This document shows positions 8,780-19,167 of a stretch of 64,000 nt of DNA, one piece after another. Made by a program: the position numbers and the translations under genes. This stretch comes from Tritonibacter mobilis. GTDB taxonomy: Bacteria; Pseudomonadota; Alphaproteobacteria; Rhodobacterales; Rhodobacteraceae. Location of the stretch: the NCBI RefSeq assembly GCF_001681715.1, contig NZ_LNWY01000006.1, positions 310,001 through 374,000 of the forward strand. The letters are read 5' to 3'. The stretch's first letter is position 1; each line of letters begins with the position of its first letter. The notes under the pieces are model-generated. The model saw nothing but the letters and a program-made list of their open reading frames with translations, did not search any database and was not told the origin of the DNA.

Positions 8780-8807
8780 CCCCCGCAGCCTCAGGGAGGT
8801 GCGGGGG
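8780..8807 (-). terminator. intrinsic terminator of the hsp20-DUF1150 operon
   Basis: An 8-bp stem (CCCCCGCA with TGCGGGGG) and a 12-nt loop. On the minus strand it is followed by TTTTATTTT. It lies about 40 bp downstream of the DUF1150 stop. Confidence 0.75.
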
Positions 8808-8848
8808 CGTGGCAACGCCGGGGCGCTGCGAAATTTATAAACTGGATG

Positions 8849-9073
8849 TCAGTGAACAGCGACCGGCGCGTAGTCGTGTTGACGGGCCAGTACAAAGGCC
8901 ATCTTGCGATCCGCAACGAGCGCGAGTTGTTCGCCCGCCTCATCATGTACCGCATATAGCTGCGTACGCCCCGGCACAGAGGCCTGCACATCTTTGGGCA
9001 GATCGGCAACTGCGACAGTCTTGACGTAGACGGTGCGCCCGCCAACCTGAGCCATTTCTACAGGTGTCTGCAT
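8849..9073 (-). CDS. DUF1150 family protein
   Basis: A 74-residue protein of unknown function matching the DUF1150 family, with segments TVYVKTVAVADLP and LYAVHDEAGEQLALVADR. Family members are typically found directly after small heat-shock genes in alphaproteobacteria, exactly as here (3 bp between genes). This suggests a stress-related role, which is inference from context only. Confidence 0.85.
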   Translation of the reverse strand: MQTPVEMAQVGGRTVYVKTVAVADLPKDVQASVPGRTQLYAVHDEAGEQLALVADRKMAFVLARQHDYAPVAVH

Positions 9074-9076
9074 GAT

Positions 9077-9490
9077 TTACCCCTTTTTGATATTGATGGT
9101 TTGCACAACGGTTTCGGGACGCGAGCGGGTCAGATCCACATGGAGCAGACCGTTTTCCATCACGGCTTCGCCAACTTCGACTCCATCGGCCAATACGAAC
9201 ATGCGCTGGAACTGACGCGCGGCGATGCCGCGGTGCAAGAAGATGCGCCCGTCCGAGTCGTCACGCTGACGGCCACGAATCACGAGTTGCCGGTCCTCGA
9301 CCGTAATCGCCAGATCCTCTTCCGCAAAACCCGCCACAGCGAGCGTGATACGATACGAATGATCGGAGGTCTGTTCGATATTATAGGGAGGGTAGCCTTC
9401 ATTGCCGGATTTGGCAGAACGCTCCAGCAGGCGTTCCAGTTGCTCGAAGCCCAGCATATGCGGGTATGAGCCCAAGGTAAGTTTCGACAC
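9077..9490 (-). CDS. Hsp20 small heat-shock protein
   Basis: A 137-residue cytoplasmic ATP-independent chaperone that holds unfolding proteins. The alpha-crystallin domain spans about residues 35-130: YNIEQTSDHSYRITLAVAGF, then the beta strands around LVIRGRQ, and the C-terminal GLLHVDLTR strand. A C-terminal IxI-like motif is present (INIKKG). It is followed by the DUF1150 gene and preceded by a probable sigma-32-type promoter at 9561-9588. It is similar in type to IbpA. Confidence 0.92.
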   Translation of the reverse strand: MSKLTLGSYPHMLGFEQLERLLERSAKSGNEGYPPYNIEQTSDHSYRITLAVAGFAEEDLAITVEDRQLVIRGRQRDDSDGRIFLHRGIAARQFQRMFVLADGVEVGEAVMENGLLHVDLTRSRPETVVQTINIKKG

Positions 9491-9560
9491 TGTTTTCTCG
9501 TCCTTAATTCGAAAGCGACGGTTTCTTGCGGTCCCAATCTGGCAACCGCTATGTTATAGG

Positions 9561-9588
9561 ATATGGGATGTATCTGCCGTTTCACAAG
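9561..9588 (-). promoter_or_regulatory. RpoH-type heat-shock promoter for hsp20
   Basis: On the minus strand CTTGTG is followed after 15 bp by CCCATAT, close to the sigma-32 consensus (CTTGAA, 13-17 bp, CCCATNT). It lies about 70-100 bp upstream of the hsp20 start, leaving a short leader. Confidence 0.55.
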
Positions 9589-9685
9589 TCCCGGGTTCAC
9601 CTTTCCCTCCACAGTCGCCCCTAGCGCTGCGATCTGAGGAAGCCTAATATGCGTACTGTTTCACTGTCCTTAACAAGAGTCGCAA

Positions 9686-9910
9686 ATGAACAAGCGGTCT
9701 GATCTGGCAATGGCCAACGAAGATGTCCTCCGGGTAGAGCTGGAGGTGTTCCGTAGGGAACATCGCGATCTCGACGAGGCGATTCAGGCGCTCGAAGAGA
9801 AGGGCACGGCGGATGCGCTGACGATTCGGCGTCTGAAAAAGCAAAAGCTGGTGCTGAAGGACAAAATCTCGCTGATCGAAGACCGGCTGCTGCCTGATAT
9901 TATTGCCTGA
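9686..9910 (+). CDS. DUF465 (YdcH-like) small coiled-coil protein
   Basis: A 74-residue, highly charged helical protein. The region EVFRREHRDLDEAI followed by RRLKKQKLVLKDKISLIEDR matches the DUF465/YdcH pattern of two helices. Family function is unknown. The gene is single, between the hsp20 promoter region and the convergent sat-cysC terminator. Confidence 0.85.
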   Translation: MNKRSDLAMANEDVLRVELEVFRREHRDLDEAIQALEEKGTADALTIRRLKKQKLVLKDKISLIEDRLLPDIIA

Positions 9911-9962
9911 CTGCGACCTCGCTGTTCCAACATAGTTGCAAACATGCGCGGGCAACAAAAAA

Positions 9963-9986
9963 CGGCCCGCACAAAATGGCGGGCCG
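9963..9986 (-). terminator. intrinsic terminator after sat-cysC
   Basis: An 8-bp perfect stem (CGGCCCGC with GCGGGCCG) and an 8-nt loop. It is followed on the minus strand by TTTTTTG. It lies 22 bp beyond the sat-cysC stop. Confidence 0.8.
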
Positions 9987-10007
9987 CTGGTCATAAAGGG
10001 TGAGTGA

Positions 10008-11726
10008 TCAGTTTCCGTTGATCAACCCCATGCTTTCGAGCTTCAAAAGTACCTGATGGGCGCAGTTGTCGACCTCGACATTCTCGGTCTCGACGCTCAA
10101 CTCGGGGTTCTGCGGCACGTCATAGGGGTCAGAGATCCCGGTGAATTCCTTGATTTTGCCTTCACGCGCGAGCTTATACAGACCCTTGCGGTCGCGGCGC
10201 TCACATTCCTCGATGGAGGTGGCGACATGGACCTCAACGAAGGCACCGAATTGCTCGATCTCTTCCCGCACATGGCGACGGGTGGCCGCATAGGGGGCGA
10301 TCGGCGCACAGATGGCGATACCGCCGTTTTTAGTGATCTCAGACGCCACATAGCCGATACGCTTGATGTTGAGATCGCGGTGTTCTTTGGAAAAGCCCAG
10401 CTCGGAGCTGAGGTTTTTCCGCACGATATCACCATCCAGAAGCGTCACCGGGCGGCCGCCCATCTCCATCAGCTTGACCATCAAAGCGTTTGCGATGGTG
10501 GACTTGCCGGACCCTGAGAAGCCGGTGAAGAAAACGGTGAAGCCCTGCTGCGCGCGTGGTGGCTTGGTCTTGCGCAGTTCTGCCACAACCTCGGGGAAGG
10601 AGAACCACTCAGGGATTTCCAGACCCTCAGACAGGCGGCGACGCAGCTCGGTGCCGGAGATGTTGAGGATCGTGACGTTGTCCTTGTCCTCAATCTCGTC
10701 GTTGGGCTCGTACTGGGCGCGTTCCTGCACATAGACCATGTGTTTGAAGTCGACCATTTCGATGCCGATTTCTTCCTGATGGGCACGGAACAGATCCTGT
10801 GCATCATAAGGGCCATAGAAATCTTCACCGGCGGAGTTTTTGCCGGGGCCTGCATGGTCGCGACCCACGATGAAATGGGTGCAGCCGTGGTTCTTGCGGA
10901 TGATCCCATGCCACACGGCCTCGCGCGGGCCCGCCATACGCATTGCCAGGTTCAGCAGGCTCATGGAGGTGGTGGCCGCCGGATATTTGTCCAGCACGGC
11001 CTCATAGCAGCGCACGCGGGTGAAGTGATCCACATCGCCCGGTTTGGTCATGCCGACCACCGGATGGATCAGCAGGTTGGCCTGCGCTTCGCGCGCTGCG
11101 CGGAAGGTCAGTTCCTGGTGGGCGCGGTGCAGCGGGTTGCGGGTCTGGAAGGCCACAACCTTGCGCCAGCCCAGTTTGCGGAAATAAGCGCGCAGCTCGT
11201 TCGGGGTGTCGCGGCGAGCGCGGAAATCATAGTGCACCGGCTGCTGGATGCCGGTCACGGGGCCACCGAGGTAGATTTTTCCTGCGGTGTTGTGAAGATA
11301 GTTCACTGCCGGGTGCGCGTCATCATCCGCGCCAAAAACCATCTCGGCCTCGCGGGATTTGTTAGGCTCCCAACGGTCGGTAACGGTCATGGTGCCGAGG
11401 ATTACGCCTTCCTGATCACGAAGGGCGATATCCTGACCGATCTCGATGGAGGCTGCAAAATCTTCGGATACGTCCAAGGTAATTGGCATCGGCCACAATT
11501 GGCCATCCGCAAGGCGCATGTTTTCTACAACGCCATTGTAATCCTCTTCGGAGAGGAAGCCCTTGAGCGGGTTGAAACCGCCATTCATCAAAAGTTCTAG
11601 GTCGCAAATCTGGCGCGGGGTGAGGTCGTGGCTGGTCAGTTCCGCCGCTTCGACTTTTAGCTTTTGTGCGGAATCATAAGATACATAAAGCTCCGGGATT
11701 GGAGCCAGATTACTCGACATGGGCAT
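10008..11726 (-). CDS. fused sulfate adenylyltransferase / adenylylsulfate kinase
   Basis: A 572-residue bifunctional enzyme of assimilatory sulfate activation. The N-terminal ATP sulfurylase (about 1-385) makes APS, and the C-terminal APS kinase (about 395-565) makes PAPS. Sulfurylase motifs QTRNPLH (194-200) and GRDHAG (288-293) are intact. The kinase P-loop is GFSGSGKST (402-410), so both halves look active. This dimeric-type sat fused to cysC replaces CysD/CysN in many Roseobacters. An internal in-frame ATG three codons in (11720) is an alternative start. No other sulfur gene is adjacent. Confidence 0.93.
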   Translation of the reverse strand: MPMSSNLAPIPELYVSYDSAQKLKVEAAELTSHDLTPRQICDLELLMNGGFNPLKGFLSEEDYNGVVENMRLADGQLWPMPITLDVSEDFAASIEIGQDIALRDQEGVILGTMTVTDRWEPNKSREAEMVFGADDDAHPAVNYLHNTAGKIYLGGPVTGIQQPVHYDFRARRDTPNELRAYFRKLGWRKVVAFQTRNPLHRAHQELTFRAAREAQANLLIHPVVGMTKPGDVDHFTRVRCYEAVLDKYPAATTSMSLLNLAMRMAGPREAVWHGIIRKNHGCTHFIVGRDHAGPGKNSAGEDFYGPYDAQDLFRAHQEEIGIEMVDFKHMVYVQERAQYEPNDEIEDKDNVTILNISGTELRRRLSEGLEIPEWFSFPEVVAELRKTKPPRAQQGFTVFFTGFSGSGKSTIANALMVKLMEMGGRPVTLLDGDIVRKNLSSELGFSKEHRDLNIKRIGYVASEITKNGGIAICAPIAPYAATRRHVREEIEQFGAFVEVHVATSIEECERRDRKGLYKLAREGKIKEFTGISDPYDVPQNPELSVETENVEVDNCAHQVLLKLESMGLINGN

Positions 11727-11934
11727 AAGAAATCTCTCTCGTCTTGCGTCGCTCTCGCAATGGCAGCGCTGGGTTTGGGCAATACTCGTTGAGCGTGACG
11801 AATGTCTAGCGGTGCAGGAAAAAAAGGAAAATATGGGCCTATTCTGTCGTGTTTGGGCCGGTGGTTATGGAAATGGGTTGGGATTTAGAACAGCATTCGC
11901 GGGGCACTGCAATACGCCGATCAAAGCTACTCAT

Positions 11935-13617
11935 TCAGCTGTGTGAATTTGAACCTAGAATGATTGTCTGAAGGTGAGATGCGCGTTCAAGCGGCAGTGC
12001 TCTTACAGCTTTCTCAACCCCTCTCAGTTGAAACTGCTGATACTCTGCTTCTGATTGCGACAAACTGGCGGCCTCAAATACATCCCGCGAGACCAGAAGT
12101 TCGACCCCAAGCTCCTTGGTTTTTGCCTCAAGACGGCTGGCGGCATTTACTGTTGCACCGATCAATGTACGGGGGGCATGCCCTGCTGCGCCGATCTCTC
12201 CCAGAACAACGGTTCCCGTGTGCAGTCCCATACCGATGCGAATGGGGTCTTCGCCCTCAGAGACCAACAGCCGGTTAAACCGAGCCAATGACGCGCCGAT
12301 ATTTGCGGTGGCGGTCAAAGCGGCCTGTGCTGAGCTCGCGGTGTCATCTGTTTCGAACAAGGCCAATAACCCATCGCCCATGTATTTATCGACCGCGCCC
12401 CCGGCTTTGGTGACCTCTGGGACGATTGCGTCAAAGAACCGGTTCAAAAGGAAAACAACATCATACGGCAACAAATCCGCAGATCGCGCGGTAAAGCCGC
12501 GAATGTCGAGGAACAAGACCGCGATGGTTTTCTCCTCGCCCTGTGTGGCATGTATCTGGCGGCGCCCCTTGGGGGTGTAGAGACGCTTTACCGTCATTGC
12601 CGCGTTTGGTTTGATCTGGCAGGCAAGGCGCATATTGTCGGGCGCTTTGATCGCAGCCAGACTGCGCGCCTCTGCCGCATTTGGAGGCGGAAGCTCATCG
12701 CCGCCTGCCAGCACCATCACTCGACATGTCGTGCAACGTCCTTTGCCGCCGCAAAGGGAAGGGTGGGGGATGCCCTTCATTTGGGACATTTCCAAGAGCG
12801 TCAGCCCTCTGTCCGCGACAATTTCTGGACCGTTCTCATAGGTGATACGCACGGAACGCGTGCGGCGGATGAGGCGTCTCAAGCCAAAGGTTGCCAATGC
12901 CACAAACAACAGGGAGAAAAAGATGCAAACGCCGATATTGGTGACCGTTGCCAGATGTGCAAACCCAGCCGTATCAGGCCAGTTGTAATCCTCCATGATC
13001 TGTTGGGCGAAGCCCTGTTCTGCAAAAAATCCCCACATTCGTCGCCCTTCGGTCACCAGCCCGGCAAGCGCAAGGGTGGGCATAAGAACCGCAATACCGA
13101 TCATGTAGGGAACCAGTGGCCCCCACCAACGGGTCAGGCGCAGCCACATATGGATACCAATGCATCCATGTATCCATACCGCCAGCAGCAGCAGATACTG
13201 ATGTAAGGCTTCGGGGCCGGACCACAGCATCAACACAACGGAGGACATTTCGTCCTCATACCCCTGAACTCGGGCCGCGTAATTGGTGTGTACGATATGC
13301 TGGATCAGTTGCAGTGGGATCAGCACACCGAGGAGCAATTGCAGCCACTGTGTGAAGGCCATCCGCAAAGTGCGCCGCATCGCAACCTGCCAAAGCGCTA
13401 GACCCGCATGTACCAAGAGAGACCCGTAAAGGAGCACTTGACCGGGGGGGCTTTTGCTAATGGGTTCGCGAACCTCTTGCACTGCTTCCATCAAATCGGG
13501 CGAAACGAGGCCCGCCGCGACATTCAAGAAGTGAAAGAAGGCAAAGGTGAACAGCACAAGGCCGGAGATAAGCCGGCTGCGGTGGACCCAGTTTCCCTGC
13601 CAAAGTGCTTGTGTCAC
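11935..13617 (-). CDS. membrane adenylate cyclase with ferredoxin domain
   Basis: A 560-residue three-part signalling protein. Residues 15-250 hold six hydrophobic helices with many histidines in or beside them (His29, 70, 107, 110, 139, 150, 156), resembling the cytochrome-b anchor of succinate dehydrogenase. Residues 255-350 form a plant-type [2Fe-2S] ferredoxin domain with Cys289, Cys295, Cys298 and Cys333. Residues 362-530 are a class III nucleotide cyclase: metal-binding Asp371 (LDIRGF) and Asp415 (YMGDG), with Asn491 and Arg495. Known relatives include the diheme, quinone-responsive CyaC of Sinorhizobium meliloti. It probably makes cAMP in response to redox state. The residue usually Asp for adenine recognition appears as Ala488. 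Confidence 0.85.
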   Translation of the reverse strand: MTQALWQGNWVHRSRLISGLVLFTFAFFHFLNVAAGLVSPDLMEAVQEVREPISKSPPGQVLLYGSLLVHAGLALWQVAMRRTLRMAFTQWLQLLLGVLIPLQLIQHIVHTNYAARVQGYEDEMSSVVLMLWSGPEALHQYLLLLAVWIHGCIGIHMWLRLTRWWGPLVPYMIGIAVLMPTLALAGLVTEGRRMWGFFAEQGFAQQIMEDYNWPDTAGFAHLATVTNIGVCIFFSLLFVALATFGLRRLIRRTRSVRITYENGPEIVADRGLTLLEMSQMKGIPHPSLCGGKGRCTTCRVMVLAGGDELPPPNAAEARSLAAIKAPDNMRLACQIKPNAAMTVKRLYTPKGRRQIHATQGEEKTIAVLFLDIRGFTARSADLLPYDVVFLLNRFFDAIVPEVTKAGGAVDKYMGDGLLALFETDDTASSAQAALTATANIGASLARFNRLLVSEGEDPIRIGMGLHTGTVVLGEIGAAGHAPRTLIGATVNAASRLEAKTKELGVELLVSRDVFEAASLSQSEAEYQQFQLRGVEKAVRALPLERASHLQTIILGSNSHS

Positions 13618-13692
13618 GCTTGATATGCCTCACGTCCGCGTTTCAGTGCCGTTATCTGCCATCTAAAGGTAAAACCCTCCTTGTGGCCCTCG

Positions 13693-15181
<1,489 letters not shown>

Positions 15182-15350
15182 TTAAAGACCTTCGTTCGTT
15201 CTCGTCACAGGTGCGAGCGCGCTGAGGTGTGAATGGACACGCCCAAGCAGAGCGAAGCGCGCTACAAGAATGTTGCCAGTTTGTGAAATAATGTTGCGTG
15301 ACAGCCCGTCTCTGCTATAAGAAACGCAATTTTCAGGAGAAAGCCACCCA

Positions 15351-15851
15351 ATGGTCACCACACGTCTGGACCCGATTGACCGGAAGATTCTGTCGGAGCT
15401 GCAGGCCGATGGCCGGATGACGAATGTCGAACTGGCCAAGCGCGTCGGGATTTCTGCGCCGCCCTGTTTGCGCCGCGTACGCGCGCTTGAAGAAGCGGGA
15501 TTGATCCGCGGCTATCATGCAGAAGTGAATGACCGTGAACTGGGCTTTGAGGTGCAGGTCTTTGCGATGGTCGGGCTGGAAAGCCAGGCCGAAGCTGAAC
15601 TGAGCGCGTTTGAGGAAAAATGCCGCAGCTGGCCCTTGGTGCGCGAGTGTCACATGCTGAATGGCGAGGTCGATTTCATCCTGAAATGCGTGGCGCCAGA
15701 CCTGTCGACGTTCCAAAGCTTTCTCACCAGCGATTTGCTGACCACGCCAAATGTGGCCAGTGTCAAAACATCGCTTGTCATCCGGGGCGCCAAGGATGAA
15801 CCGGGTGTGCCGTTTGATGTGCTCGAAGAGCGGTTGTCGCGCGAAGCCTGA
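15351..15851 (+). CDS. Lrp/AsnC-family transcriptional regulator
   Basis: A 166-residue DNA-binding regulator. An N-terminal winged helix-turn-helix (about 10-60: DRKILSELQADGRMTNVELA) is followed by a RAM/AsnC effector domain (about 75-150) with GEVDFILKCVAPDLSTF. AGGAG lies 10 bp upstream of the ATG. It is divergent from trxB, so it may control that promoter region. The ligand, typically an amino acid, is not predictable. Confidence 0.9.
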   Translation: MVTTRLDPIDRKILSELQADGRMTNVELAKRVGISAPPCLRRVRALEEAGLIRGYHAEVNDRELGFEVQVFAMVGLESQAEAELSAFEEKCRSWPLVRECHMLNGEVDFILKCVAPDLSTFQSFLTSDLLTTPNVASVKTSLVIRGAKDEPGVPFDVLEERLSREA

Positions 15852-15882
15852 ACAAGCCTCGCCGTAGCATTAGAACCCGTGA

Positions 15883-16677
15883 TCAGGCCTGCGTCGTGCG
15901 GGCCCGATCAAAGGCAAGTGCACCGAAATCGGAGATCTTGTCCGCGTGCGGGAACATGTTCAAGAACAACGTCTTGATCGGATAGCTCACCAGCTTTAGC
16001 GCATCTGGGCCGGGATGGTAGGTTTCAAACTCAAGCCCGCCAACCTTGATAACCGCATGTTGCGCAACGCAGAGATGATACATGTCCACCGGTGCGGGGG
16101 GCGTGGTCTCGACGATGTTCATACCATCTATGAATTCCACCACCGGCGTCAGCAGGGGGCTATCGCCTTCGGCGTGCCGCAGGTGAATCGGCGTGCGCAA
16201 GAGTCGTGCCGAAGGCCCTGTCACCACACATGACATTGGTTTCTCCATGCCAAGACTGTCGGCCATGAAGCTGGTCAGCGAAAGCTGCGCCCCGGTGGCG
16301 GCCTTATGGCCGGGCACCATTGTGGTCATGCCCTTCCAGATCAATGGCTGGTAGCTGCCGTCCCGCGTCAGCACGCGGTCACCGGGATAGAGATCCTCAA
16401 TTGCGACCGGGCCAAAGTCAGTTTCAATCAGTGAGCCACGTGTGAAAGCTGTAAAGGCTTGCTCAAACAGGGGCAGGGCCGGAGCAATGTGCCGGGTCTC
16501 AGCCGGGTTACCGTTTGGCAAAAGGCTTGCAACCTCATAGCGGCGTAGCTGTGGCTTGGACCCACCGGGCAACGCCTGAGCCTGCGGCATCAGTGGCTTG
16601 ACTTTGGCTATGTTGGCGGCAGCGCGCTCTAATGACTGAGGTAAGGTCAAATTACCGGTCCTCTTTACTCTTGGCAT
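15883..16677 (-). CDS. Hint (hedgehog/intein) domain protein with degenerate nucleophile
   Basis: A 264-residue protein with a Hint fold, common in Rhodobacterales. The domain spans about residues 75-215: TRGSLIETDFGPVAIEDL, GDRVLTRDGSYQPLIW, and the later HLCVAQHAVIKVGG and FETYHPG blocks. In self-splicing members the domain opens with Cys; here the equivalent position is Ala77 (AFTRGSLI), so autocleavage is doubtful. The region before it (1-70) is low in recognisable features. The start at 16677 is used because the upstream ATG adds only a poor extension. No secretion partner is adjacent. Confidence 0.8.
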   Translation of the reverse strand: MPRVKRTGNLTLPQSLERAAANIAKVKPLMPQAQALPGGSKPQLRRYEVASLLPNGNPAETRHIAPALPLFEQAFTAFTRGSLIETDFGPVAIEDLYPGDRVLTRDGSYQPLIWKGMTTMVPGHKAATGAQLSLTSFMADSLGMEKPMSCVVTGPSARLLRTPIHLRHAEGDSPLLTPVVEFIDGMNIVETTPPAPVDMYHLCVAQHAVIKVGGLEFETYHPGPDALKLVSYPIKTLFLNMFPHADKISDFGALAFDRARTTQA

Positions 16678-16895
16678 GCGCTTCGGCCCCCACCGATGCA
16701 CATACGCGTGACTTTATGCCCAATCTCGCGCCCTATCAGGATCTATTCCGATACGTGCAACCCGCAGAAAGTTGGACACGCGCATTTCAGATGCCTTAGC
16801 CAGAGGTTGGCTGGACTGGGTTATGAATCCTGCAGGGGAATCCCACAGGGATGCCGGATTCTCCGGCGGCCGCTCAAGACACGGTCTGAGACCGG

Positions 16896-17051
16896 TCAGG
16901 CGGATTTGGCGACAGAAACAGCCTTAATCGTTGCCTTCTGGCGCCGGGCAATCATGGCCTTGCGCGTTGCGCCGCGTGTCCATGGCATTTTCACATCCTG
17001 AGATTTGGAAGTCGAAACGATGGATTTCACGAAGCGTGATTGCGCGGGCAT
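16896..17051 (-). CDS. small basic conserved protein (51 aa)
   Basis: A very basic 51-residue protein. Its ATG is preceded by a clear ribosome-binding site (AGGAGA, about 6 nt upstream), which decides this start over the longer frame from 17117. The sequence has RFVKSIVSTSKSQD followed by MPWTRGATRKAMIARR, a pattern that looks like small conserved proteins of Rhodobacterales. Lys and Arg make up over a quarter of residues, suggesting nucleic-acid or membrane binding. The function is unknown. Confidence 0.6.
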   Translation of the reverse strand: MPAQSRFVKSIVSTSKSQDVKMPWTRGATRKAMIARRQKATIKAVSVAKSA

Positions 17052-17329
17052 TCTTTGTCTCCTGTCCACCTGAGGCGGTGGTTGAATTCTTTCATGGAGA
17101 CTGTTTTCGACGAACATTGAGGTCTGAATATGACCGATACATGGAAAGACGCGGAGCGGTCGGTATCAAAAGTATAGGAGCGGCAAGAGAATCTACGGGT
17201 TTGATTTTCATGCGTAAAAGGTGCTGGATGACGCAGGGGAAGGGGCGCTGGCGTGCAAACACACGTGGATTGTGGCGCAGTCAGGTGTGATTTGCCACAA
17301 ATTGAATGGAATTTGCGCGCGTTTCAGAC

Positions 17330-18097
17330 CTACAGGCGAATACAGGAAATCAACCGTCCGTAGTCCGCATCTTTTGCGTGCGTTGCGCGACGGTATGAAT
17401 AAAAGCGCTCCGGGTCTGAATAAGTGCAGTGTCGCGTCCACTCACAGGCGTCGACCCCGGCACCGCGCAGCTTGGCGAGCCCAAGGCCCGGAAGGTCAAA
17501 GAGCATTCGATCGCCCTCGCCTTGGGCAAAGAAGCGGGCGTTTGCCTGATCCTGCGCTAGGAAGTCCTCGAAAAACTCTGGTCCGACTTCATACGCACGC
17601 TGAGAGATGGTCGGACCGATCACGGCGCGTATGCCGTCTCGTGTCGCGCCCAATGTGAGCATTGCGTCGACCGTGGCCTCTAGCACGCCATCGAGAGTAC
17701 CACGCCAGCCTGCATGTGCAGCCCCAATCACTCCGGCTGAAGCGTCGGCAAAAAGCACAGGCTGACAGTCCGCCGTTAAGACAGAAAGCACCACATCCGG
17801 GTTCGTGGTCACCATTGCATCAACTTTGGGTCTTGGCGCGTCAGGATCTGTGGGCAGGGCATCAATCACAGCCACATCTGCCGAATGGACCTGATGCATA
17901 CCCAAGAGCGCCCCAGTTGGCGCCCCCATCGCATCCGCAACACGGGCCCGGTTTAGCATGACAGCCTCGCGCTGGTCAGATGACCCAACCCCGCAGTTGA
18001 GACCCTCAAACACCCCCGAAGACGCCCCGCCTTTGCGGGTAAAAAAGCCGTGCGCAACGGGAGACAATAGAGCGGATTTGACGGATTCGAGTGTCAT
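17330..18097 (-). CDS. pgeF: YfiH/PgeF-family peptidoglycan-editing protein
   Basis: A 255-residue protein of the laccase-domain (DUF152) family. The zinc/copper-site motifs are GMHQVHSADV, TADCQPVLF and GAAHAGWRGTL. The E. coli homologue removes misincorporated amino acids from peptidoglycan precursors; other members act on purine nucleosides. The ATG overlaps the preceding methyltransferase stop by ATGA, which fixes the start. It is the last gene of the lgt-midA-pgeF operon. Confidence 0.9.
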   Translation of the reverse strand: MTLESVKSALLSPVAHGFFTRKGGASSGVFEGLNCGVGSSDQREAVMLNRARVADAMGAPTGALLGMHQVHSADVAVIDALPTDPDAPRPKVDAMVTTNPDVVLSVLTADCQPVLFADASAGVIGAAHAGWRGTLDGVLEATVDAMLTLGATRDGIRAVIGPTISQRAYEVGPEFFEDFLAQDQANARFFAQGEGDRMLFDLPGLGLAKLRGAGVDACEWTRHCTYSDPERFYSYRRATHAKDADYGRLISCIRL

Positions 18098-19167
18098 TTT
18101 TCCAGTCCTGCGGGGGGAGGGGATTGAGTGGGATAGAGGCCGAGCACTTTGAACAGGTTTCCCATTTCCTCCGGGTGCGTCAACCGTCGATGTGCAGAAA
18201 CAATCTGGTCGAGCGGCGCGCCTTCTAGCCCGCTCGCGAGCGAGCGCGCACGCTCGGTGATGCCGAGCCGCTCCAGAAACACCCCCTGTGGTGTCAGGCG
18301 TGTGTGGGCACATCCCGAGATCCGTGCGGCATTACATATCGCTTCGAAATCTACATGTGCTGTCAGATCGGCTTGACCGGGGTCTTGCAGCGGGTCAGTG
18401 GGTGCGTGGGCGCGCAACGCCTGTAACGTGTCACCAAGTGAGCGCCAGTCACCGTAATCGACCACTAGGGCTGCGCCACCATGGTCGGCTATGCGCTGGG
18501 CGATGGCTTCGGTCACGACCGCGGCAATTTCGCAATGTTCAACCAGATCACCGTGTTTGGTGTCCTCGATCCGATGGGCAAGGGCAGGCTGCGGCGCGGC
18601 TGCACCAAGCCCAAGGGCCAAGGCGCTGGCATCATCAGTCAGCCCCACCCGCCGTTCGCGCCATTGGGTCTCGTCGCGCTGAAACTGTCGGATTGGCAAT
18701 GCGTCGAAGAACTCATTGGCCACCAGAAAAAGTGGCTGTTGCGGCAGATCCTCAACCGATGGCAGCCAGCGCGGCGCGTAAGGCGCAAGCGCGATCTCTT
18801 GGAGGTTGCGCAGGCGCGGAGAGGCCTCAATGAGCGTCAGATCCATGGCGTCGTGAAAACCCGGCACCGCGCGTGTTGCACGCAGCATATCTGCCATCAG
18901 TGTTCCGCGACCGGGACCAAGCTCCGCCAGTGTAAATGGCGCTGGGCTACCCTGATCAAGCCACGCCTGAACCAGCGCGAGACCCAATAGTTCGCCAAAC
19001 ATCTGACTGATTTCCGGCGCAGTGATGAAGTCACCTTCCGCACCGATTGCGGTGGCCGTCGTGTAATACCCGTGCTCGGGGTGGAGCAGGCATTCAGACA
19101 TATACTCAGCCACGCTCATCGGGCCGTCGAGATGAATGCGGCGGCGCAGTGTGTCCATGAGGCTCAT
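18094..19167 (-). CDS. MidA-family SAM-dependent methyltransferase
   Basis: A 357-residue homologue of mitochondrial NDUFAF7/MidA, a protein-arginine methyltransferase involved in complex I assembly. The SAM motif [14 protein letters not shown] is present, with the N-terminal [20 protein letters not shown] block and a later [12 protein letters not shown]. The ATG overlaps the lgt stop (ATGA), and the stop overlaps pgeF the same way. The bacterial role is inferred from homology; the trio is a conserved alphaproteobacterial operon. Confidence 0.88.
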   Translation of the reverse strand: MSLMDTLRRRIHLDGPMSVAEYMSECLLHPEHGYYTTATAIGAEGDFITAPEISQMFGELLGLALVQAWLDQGSPAPFTLAELGPGRGTLMADMLRATRAVPGFHDAMDLTLIEASPRLRNLQEIALAPYAPRWLPSVEDLPQQPLFLVANEFFDALPIRQFQRDETQWRERRVGLTDDASALALGLGAAAPQPALAHRIEDTKHGDLVEHCEIAAVVTEAIAQRIADHGGAALVVDYGDWRSLGDTLQALRAHAPTDPLQDPGQADLTAHVDFEAICNAARISGCAHTRLTPQGVFLERLGITERARSLASGLEGAPLDQIVSAHRRLTHPEEMGNLFKVLGLYPTQSPPPAGLEK

